Positions 56,578 through 64,000 of a DNA stretch of 64,000 bases are shown one piece after another (the stretch's first letter is position 1; every line of letters starts with the position of its first letter). Below the pieces are notes generated by a model. It had not been told where the DNA came from, searched no databases, and worked only from the letters and a program-made list of their open reading frames with translations. The DNA comes from Lathyrus oleraceus (Eukaryota; Streptophyta; Magnoliopsida; Fabales; Fabaceae): NCBI RefSeq assembly GCF_024323335.1, contig NC_066581.1, positions 437,776,281 to 437,840,280 of the forward strand, given 5' to 3'. The translations under genes and the position numbers were made by a program.

Positions 56578-57451
56578 TTGCTACATGAATTAGACTTAGA
56601 CATTAGAGACCAAAAAGGAACAGAAAACGTAGTTACTGACCATCTCTCCAGATTAGAGCATTTAAAGCCATATCATTTACCCATAAATGATGACTTCACC
56701 TATGACAGACTAGTAGCTAAGATAGATACCACTCCCCTTGAACCTGACAGAGACAACCTTGAGACAATTTTAGAGATTAGCAAAGTACCATGGTACGCTG
56801 ATTTCGTGAACTATCTAGCCGCTGATATCATACCACCTGACCTCAACTATCAACAGAAGAAGAAGTTCTTTAAAGATATAAGACACTTCTATTGGGACGA
56901 ACCACTCCTTTTTAAAAGAGTAACCGATAACATATTTCGACTTTGTGTCTAAGAAGAAGAAGTCAGAAACATCATAGAACATTGTCATTCTTTACCTTAT
57001 GGTGGACATTCAAGCACATCCAAGACATACGCTAAGATCCTTCAAGCTGGTCTTTATTGGCCGACATTATGGCATGATGTCCATGGTTATATTGTCCGAT
57101 GTGACCGGTGCCAGCACGCTGGAAACATCTCAAGACGTGATGAAATGCCTTTGAAGAACATCCAAGAAGTAGAAATATTTGACGTTTGGGGTATAGATTT
57201 CATGGGACCTTTTCCATCTTCATTGGGAAATAAGTACATTTTGGTAGCAGTTGACTATGTCTCCAAGTGGATAGAAGCTATAGCCTCACCCACCAACGAC
57301 ACAAGAGTAGTCATCAAGATGTTCAAGAACAATATCTTTCCCAGATTTGGAGTTCCACGACTTGTCATAAGCGATGGTGGATCGCATTTTATATCCAAAA
57401 TATTTAACAAGCTCCTAAGGAAATATGGAGTGAAACACAGAGTAGCAACAC
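56578..57451 (+). pseudogene. Athila-like integrase, 3' truncated
   Basis: The approach region has DIRDQKGTENVVTDHLSRL. The zinc domain has [12 protein letters not shown] and CDRCQ (HHCC kept, 56980-57115) after a TAA at 56950. The core has [10 protein letters not shown] (first Asp) and VISDGGSHF (second Asp). The frame ends at HRVATL, just before the region with the catalytic Glu, where Ogre LTR E begins (57452). Confidence 0.9.
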
Positions 57452-57823
57452 TGTAAGACCCCAATTTTGACCCTAAGATCCCTCATGGCATCATAACATT
57501 GCATTTGCATTGCCTCAAGGATCTTTAGCATCTTGGTTCCCTTTGCCTTTGGGTGGGACTCCTTGTGATTGGTTTAAGATCACCAAGCATGCTTGAATTA
57601 TACATCATTGTTTCTCTTACTTTTGTTTACTAACCAAAAGCACAAAAATGTGTCACTAACATCTTTTGTTTGAAGCTTGAGTATCATCCAAGACACTTTG
57701 TGGGTTCTATTTAGATGATCAGTCAACACAAGGGAATGGCTTGAGATACTTCCAACAGGTTCAAATGGGGTCTATTCGTCAGTTAAAATGTTAATCTTGA
57801 AGGAGCAAAAGTTTGTTCATGAG
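57452..57823 (+). mobile_element. Ogre LTR E, segment 1
   Basis: It starts TGTAAGACCCCAATTTTGAC, related to but distinct from the solo LTR that follows. It begins inside the Athila integrase gene, so it is an insertion; the right target repeat is outside the window. After 372 bp it is interrupted by the solo LTR (target repeat ATGAG, 57819-57823) and resumes at 62830. Confidence 0.88.
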
Positions 57824-58952
57824 TGTAAGACCCCAATTTTGTCCCTAAGATCCCTCATGGCATCATAACATTGCATTGCATAGCCTCAAGGATCATTGAC
57901 TATCTTGGATTTCTTTCCCTTTGGGTGGGACCTCCTTGTGAGTGGTTTAAGATCACCAGGCATGCTTGTATTGTATATCATTGCTTTTCTTATTCTGTTT
58001 ACTAACCAAAAGCACAAATATATGTCATTAACATTTTTGTTTTGTAGCATTAAGCAATCACAGGTCAAGCACTTCAAGAGCATCCTTTGTGCAAGAGTTG
58101 AGATATTTTCCTTGGTATAAGGACCACTTGATCATTACAAAGAGCTTACATGAGCTAGGGTTTCATTTTGAAGCCATTTCATCAAGAGATAAAGGCCCAA
58201 ATTCATCAAAGCATTTCATGGTCCTCTAAGACCAAAAAGTCAACTGTGCAGTCAACTGAGGGCTTTGAGGTGGGGAAATGATTTGAAACACCTCATTCAT
58301 GTTCAAATTAAGTCTATTTGTCATTTCAGACATCTATCTTGAAGATTTTGAAGTCATGGCAAAAGTTTCCAAAAATGGAAAGTGACCTGTAATTTCAAAT
58401 TTCCAAAAATGGCAAGTTTCAAGTCCACATTCAACTTGACTTATCAACATCAAATAAGCTTCAAATGGATTTTTGGTGAGCATGAAAGTTGTAGATCTTT
58501 GTCTCCCCTTTCCAAAAAGTCCTATTTCATGTTCGTATGATGATTGGTTGAGAAGTTATGGCCAAATGATCACAAGGTGTGCATGGAAGTTCAAAGTAAC
58601 ATAACTTTTGATTCAAAGCTCCAATTTGGTCCATTCTTTTTGCAAAATACTCCTCATGACCAATACTTCTCAAAACAAGCCTTGCCATGCATGAGAGAGG
58701 CTTGTATGCCTATTATTTCACATGTGTTCATTTTGGAGGGAATTTCCACAATTTAAAATTGGCTTATGATACAAGCAAAATACCAATTCCATCATGACCA
58801 TTGGATAATTTGGAGAGAATTTCAGCCCTTGCATGGTACTGTACACGTGTAGCATGGCTTCATGAGCTTAATTTGCATTTTTGCACTTTGATCCAATTCT
58901 CACTAATCATGTTTAGCCAATGCCTAATTGGGATTTCAGTGTCATTAGCACA

Positions 58953-58963
58953 CCATATAAAAG
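58953..58963 (+). promoter_or_regulatory. TATA-like box, forward Ogre solo LTR
   Basis: CCATATAAAAG, about 1.13 kb into the LTR, followed by a leader-like A/C-rich stretch (AAACCCTAATCTCATCACAC). LTR D (52144-53256) breaks off just before this box. Confidence 0.6.
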
Positions 58964-61599
58964 ATGAAACCCTAATCTCATCACACAATAACAGAATTTT
59001 CAGATTTCAAAATTTCAAATTCCCTCAAAAATTCTCTCTCTTCGAAATTCAATTTTCTTCACACAAACACCAAATCTCTTTGCATATTCTTGTTCCTGGT
59101 GTAATTCTGAGCAAGATTCAACCTCTATTTTGGACAATTGAGCTGGATTTCGAGCAGATCAAGTGCATCTTCATGGCGATGGTTTTCTGAAATTGAGCTA
59201 GATTCAGGTGGTTTTAAGTGATTCTTTGTGCATAAAGCTTCAAGGAAAGAGCATAGGATTGGATCAGAAACTTCAAGTTCGAGGTGACTTCAAATCGATC
59301 CTCTCCTTTTGCTATTTTCTTGTTATAGTTGTGTAGATCTGGTTGTGTGGAGCATGTAGATGTGTTTAGATTTTGATTTGGCTTAGAATTGAGCATGCTA
59401 TGTTGAATATAAGTTTTGATCTCAATAATGTTTTTGCTCAATCTGGAAAAGTTAGGAGGAATTAGTTGATTTGATTATGATATTTGAACTCCTGGTTGAA
59501 ATACGGTTCGATTGATGTACGCATCTTGCATTTCTGGAAAATTTGGTTGAAGCTCCACCGTGTGTGTGGCCGGAGAAGACGACAGGAGCTACTGCTCCGG
59601 CGTCTGGTTCATTCCTAGGGTTTGTCCACTGTGGCTTCCACGTATGCGCCTGCGTGTATGTTCCATTGGCCGTGCTTCCATTGACCGTGCCATGTGTGCG
59701 TTGAACTGGTGATTAGGCTGATGATTAGATTAATGAAACACATCGTTTCATTGATGCTTGCGTGTTGCCATGTGTTAGCCAGCGTGTGTGTATGATTGGT
59801 TCTGATTCGTTTGACCTTGCTTGCGTGTGCTTTGACTTGCTGACCATGCATGTTGATGTCAATTAATGAAACTGTGTGTTTTGGTGGTTTAAATGTGATC
59901 CGTTGATGCTTTTTGCGCGCTTCATCCAATGGCTGAGAATATTCTGATTTAATTTGAATTTTGTTTTTCCCTCCATTTTATTTTGTTATTTCATATTCTT
60001 TTGTTCATCTTTGAAAAATCATTAAAAATTGAAAAATGATCCAAATTAACTCCAATTTTTTTTCATAGTTCTGTTTTAATGTCTAGTTTTTATGATATTA
60101 TTTTCGTGAATTGTTGATGTTTGATTTTTAATGTGTGAATTTTTTGATCCATGCCATGCTATAATGATATGTTGTGTTCAATGCTTTGTGAAATCTTCAT
60201 CCTTGAGCCAATTGATCTGAATTTTTGTGTAATTGATCTTCATTCATGATATGATTTTTTGAGCATTGGTTTGAATTTTTTCTCATATGCTATCATTGTT
60301 TTCGACACATGAAGATGTATGTGATAATTTGTGTCACATTTTTGACCTTGCATTTGTGCATTTTTGTTCATCTGTCATTTGAACTTTTCTGGATTTGATT
60401 TTTTGCACATTGATTGTTCATGACATGAGAAACTTGCATAGAAAATCTCAAGGACATTAGATGCATTTCTGTTTTGATTTGGATTTTCTAATTTGGATGT
60501 CCATTTTGTGCTCATTTGCTTGCCTTTGCTTTACATTGATCATTGAGCTACTTGCCTTGTGAATTGATGTTGGTCCTTTTGAGGATATTTTATTGCATGT
60601 TTGAATGTGCAATATGTGGAAGATTGAGTTCTGTTTTGATCATTTGGTTTGGTTTTGAACCTAGTCTTTGTACTAGTATTTTGTACATGAACTAACCTTG
60701 TCTTGTGTTTCAGGTTTGGACACTTAGCATTAATGGTTGAGTTGCTCACCTTTTGAAATGCAAATTGGATTGTGTTCTGACTTCTTTGTGTTTTGTAGGG
60801 ATTTAAGTTGATGAGTTGAGCTCATTGCTTCATTTGACTGCTTGAACATTGTACATTGAATTGTGTATTTGTTGGAAAGATTCACTGTTTGTCTGTTGAT
60901 TTTCTGATTGAAATATTAACTATTTAGCTTTTGTACAGGTACACTAGTTGCTTGATTTTAGCTGTTGCTTGAGCTTTGGATTGTGGTTGAAACACCACTT
61001 AGGTAGTTATCCTCTTACTCCATGTAGTCTGGAAGTCCTGTCACCTTTTGGAAGGCATTTTGCTGGCAAGTTCTCCTTAAGAGGCTCTGTTTGTGTTTGT
61101 TTACAGATTGTGCCAAAGACCTCCAAGATGAGGCATGTTCTACTTGATAAGTCCTCCTAAGTGAAGAGGCAATTGACGGATAGAAGGGATTAGTAGCCAA
61201 TCCCCCGTTATTCAGTGAGTCGTTCATTATGCTCGCGCTACGTGCTGATGCTTCTGAACATGTACCCAAGATCTTTGTCCAGTGTCTATCAAGTGGAATA
61301 GGATCTCACTTTCTAGATCCCCACACTTTCTTTATCATGAGCTCACCCAGGCCAGGGTTAAGAGCATGAGGTCTCATCCTCATTTCCATTTTGATCAGCT
61401 TCACCCTAACTCTCAATGTTAGTGGTTAAGAGCTACAGTTCACCCTTGTACAGTTTTGGCTTGTTTGTCGAGGTTGATATGACCCCTCTTGACTAAAGCC
61501 TACCCTTTGTTTGAGTCTCTTGTTTGTATATAGTGTGTGATGATTGTTTGCATGTTTACTTTTGATGTGTTTGCTTTTGATATTTGTTTGTTATGGTTG

Positions 61600-61795
61600 G
61601 GAGTCGGATATAAGTCCATATATTGGCATTCTGTTTCCGTTTTGTTGTTAGGAGTCAGATATAAGTCCATATATTGGCATTCTGTTTCCGTTTTGCTGTT
61701 AGGAGTCAGATATAAGTCCATGTATTGGCATTCTGTTTCCGTTTTGTTGATAGGAGTCGGGTGTAAGTCCATATATTGGCATTCTGTTTCCTTTT
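61600..61795 (+). repeat. Four short-unit repeats in solo LTR
   Basis: Four units of about 52 bp start GGAGTCGGATATAAGTCC or GGAGTCAGATATAAGTCC and continue ATATATTGGCATTCTGTTTCC. They correspond to the units in LTR A (2491-2712). Confidence 0.92.
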
Positions 61796-62422
61796 ATTGT
61801 GGATCTCTTATGAGACTTGTTTAGATTGCTTTTGCCTGGTGCTTGATTATTCCAAAGGAACTTACTTAGATCATCTCTCTGATCTCAAGAGAGGAACTCC
61901 TAGTGTGGTTTCATTTCTTAACCATTACCCTTTTGTTCTCATTTTCTCCATCCTAACCCAAACCAAAAACTTTTTGTGCAAACATTTGACTTGTTTTCAA
62001 CATTAGAAACCTAATCCTTATGCTTTTGATTTTCAAACTTTCTTTTCATAATACTCATTTTGAATTGAATCTTTAAGTCAACTTTGACCATTTTTGTACA
62101 TACTTCTAATTGGTAAATATAACCCATTCAAATGTGCTTTTTGTGGTTTCAATGATCACTTCTTAATCAAATTTTTCATAACCTTGAGCTATTAGGTTTG
62201 AGTTATCTTTGTGGTAGATGTAATACTCACCTTTGTCCTTAGTGATGGACAATGAACCTTCCATGCTTATTATAGGGTTAACCCCTCACTAGCATGTTGA
62301 AGCTATCCTCACATGGTGGACTTGTGGTTTTTCAAGTTGAGTTTTCTCCCTTTGATAACAAAAGACCTTAAGGCTTTTGGACCAATCAATCCACTCATTT
62401 GTTTTGAAATTTTTTACCCGAA

Positions 62423-62612
62423 CTACGAGGTTTTGATCCTAATCATTTCATAAGAGGGTACGTAGGCAATGGGTTTATCCATCCAAACACAAAATGTAAA
62501 TAAACTTGTATATTCTTTTCTCATCTCTTCAATCATGTTTGCACAAATGAAAATTTTCATAAACAATAACCTTTGCAACAAGCGTGAAAAGGGCTTCCTA
62601 GGAGTACCTAGG
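62423..62612 (+). other. H1 and H2 hairpins, forward Ogre solo LTR
   Basis: H1 (62423-62465) keeps outer CTACG/CGTAG; its inner part is unclear. H2 (62597-62612) is CCTAGG-AGTA-CCTAGG, followed by GGTGCCTAACACCTTCCC. Confidence 0.65.
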
Positions 62613-62836
62613 ATGCTTTGGGTGCCTAACACCTTCCCATTGCATAACCAACCCCCTTACCCAGATCTCTGTTTCTTTTACTAGTTTTGTTTGTAAAACT
62701 TTTAGGTTTTTGTTCGCTTCCTAACCTTTCCTTAGGATAAATAGAAGTGCGGTGGTGACTCGACTTTGTATGATTTACCTTGGATTTAGTCAATATCTCC
62801 AATGGTAACGAATACACCGCTACAATGAGCTGTCAT

Positions 62837-62943
62837 GCTCGCTAAGCGAGCAGAATGGGTCGCCTAGCGAGTCCCAAGAAAAGCCACCAGAATCACCTAC
62901 GCTCAGAGGAATTTCTTGAACTGTCATGCTCGCTAGACGAAGC
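62837..62943. repeat. GCTCGCTAAGCGAGC palindrome pair and partial second unit
   Basis: The palindrome GCTCGCTAAGCGAGC (62837-62851) is followed by CGCCTAGCGAG (about 62861-62871), centres about 22 bp apart. After CTGTCAT, a second unit begins at about 62928 with GCTCGCTAGACGAAGC. Unit spacing is about 91 bp. Confidence 0.82.
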
Positions 62944-62952
62944 CCACGTGTT

Positions 62953-63070
62953 AAAAAAAAAGAAAGAACGAAAAACGAAAAAAAAAACGAAAAACGAAAA
63001 ACGAAAAGAAAAAATAATAATAAAAAAATAAAATAAAAAATAAAAAAAATAAATAAATAAATAAAATATA
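62953..63070 (+). repeat. A-rich simple repeat
   Basis: Runs of AACGAAAA followed by AATAATAA and AAATAAAT units; low complexity, in LTR E. Confidence 0.95.
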
Positions 63071-64000
63071 ACAGAAATTTTTTGGACTTGGGCCTCTCTC
63101 ATTTGAGCCCACAGGTCCACAAAAATCAGGTTATAAATTCAGAGTTTCAGTGAAACAAAAGCATTTTATTCCTATTATCCTGGCAGGGAAAAAGATAGTG
63201 AGAGAAGAGCTAACAGAGTTCAGAGCAACCTCCAGAGACTGAAGGGAACTCATCGGCAAAGAACCAATTCCCTCTCATATAAACCCTCAGATTGCTTTGC
63301 AAACCCAACCGGGCAATTCAATTTCATTCGATCTCTCCAGTCATGTTTGCCTTATTCCCATTACTTTATGCTTTTAATTTGAATGCTCTGAATGTATGAG
63401 GTATTATGGGTGAATTTGATACCCTTTTGATGCATGTGTTTGACAAGAGGTTTAGGCCTCCTACCCTTGGTTGCTTTTTGTGAGCTTTTTGTGATTTTAA
63501 TGGCATGATTCATGTGGTTACATTTTGATTTGGGGGCAACTCTGGATTACCCTATCTTGTTTCTCTAACCTGTTTGTTGAGTTTTTTTGTGAGGGCTCAC
63601 ATACTCTTGCAGGGATAGTTTGCTTGGTGTTCCACTTTATTTGTGGGATACCACCTGGAGGTTTATTCCGATTACCTGTACTGACTCGCTTTCTTTGATG
63701 GTGTTTAGCTTGGAAGAGTCTTTCGGTTTCTTATTTATCTAATTGCTGTTACTCCGGATCTTTATCCGTACGGTAGATCTCTCGATCCCTTTACTTTTCC
63801 CGCATGTTACTGATTTCTTAGGTTTCGTATAGCCTCTCGTGGCATGTCATTTAAGGTAGCGCGGTCCTTCATCTAGGACTTCCTTTTTGCATGAGCATCC
63901 CTAAACACCCCAAACTCATTGATTTTTCTTCTCCTAAGAACACGTTATCTCCTTGTACTACAGGCGAGTAAGTCTCCAAAGGTCGAGCATCCGGTAGATT

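Larger units (their letters stand above)
57824..62824 (+). mobile_element. Complete Ogre solo LTR, 5.0 kb, target repeat ATGAG
   Basis: It starts TGTAAGACC and ends ACCGCTACA, with ATGAG at 57819-57823 and 62825-62829. No internal region. It serves as reference for the LTR family: U3 58000-58940 with TTGAC cores, TATA-like box near 58953, a long leader-like stretch, T-rich sequence around 59950-60600, short repeats 61600-61795, H1 62423-62465, H2 62597-62612. No coding region. Confidence 0.95.
62825..64000 (+). mobile_element. Ogre LTR E, segment 2, runs off the window
   Basis: It resumes after the second ATGAG. It has a palindrome cluster, an A-rich stretch, a TATA-like GTTATAAATT near 63131 with leader-like sequence, and from about 63820 matches 2035-2225 of LTR A (AAGTCTCCAAAGGTCGAGC). 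The LTR is not complete at 64000. No gene. Confidence 0.85.

Noticed and set aside
58801..59190. 129-codon frame in the forward solo LTR
   Set aside because: Not preserved in related LTRs; it crosses the TATA region.
63180..63420. Leader-like ATATAAACCC stretch as a host gene promoter
   Set aside because: It is inside LTR E, matched in position by LTR promoters elsewhere; no gene follows in the window.

Overview
The window is plant nuclear DNA made almost entirely of nested LTR retrotransposons; I found no host gene. The elements point to a legume, most likely tribe Fabeae (pea, vetch, lentil, Lathyrus): several Ogre-type Ty3 elements (Tat clade) with LTRs of about 3.8-6.3 kb, an extra ORF1 upstream of gag, a tRNA-Arg-like primer site and a second, archaeal-type RNase H. 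This is inferred from element type; the sequence does not name a species. Layout from the left. 1-997 is a reverse Ty1/Copia LTR cut by the window edge. 998-5829 is Ogre A (+): the 3' part of its LTR, the primer site, a repeat-rich leader and a broken ORF1. ORF1 stops at 5830, where the LTR of a reverse Ogre B begins; that LTR is scattered over 5830-10515, 12700-12964 and 49296-49533. A reverse solo LTR (10516-12694, target repeat ATGCA) and the whole of Ogre C (12965-49295, target repeat CCAAG) sit inside it. The 5' LTR of Ogre C holds a second solo LTR (15831-18187, GGTCA). Its interior (19087-31152) carries ORF1, gag, protease, RT, RNase H, archaeal-type RNase H and integrase, all broken. 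Its 3' LTR is split by a Copia element (31335-45337, GCCCA), whose integrase gene is itself split by a reverse Ogre solo LTR (36527-42844, ATATG). This gives five nesting levels, four of them closed by 5-bp target repeats and boundaries exact to the base. To the right, 49534-52143 joins the 3' interior ends of two oppositely oriented Ogres. A truncated Ogre LTR follows (52144-53256), fused to the interior of an Athila-like Ty3 element (53257-57451; gag, protease, RT, RNase H, partial integrase). That interior is cut by another Ogre LTR (E; 57452-57823 and 62825-64000+), which contains a complete 5.0-kb solo LTR (57824-62824, ATGAG). No element here could move by itself: every coding region has stops, frameshifts or deletions. 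The unexplained signal is in the non-coding parts. (1) Four unrelated elements carry clusters of short palindromes (ACGCGT, CCAATCGATTGG, GTTAACCGGTTAAC, GCTCGCTAAGCGAGC) whose centres are mostly 20-24 bp apart. (2) Two hairpins recur near the ends of the Ogre LTRs, with loops kept and stems changed in compensating ways. (3) Between integrase and 3' LTR, two Ogre lineages have arrays of about 60-bp units with unrelated sequences, both built from small bulged hairpins. Together these suggest that Ogre RNA or DNA structure is under selection in ways that protein annotation misses.
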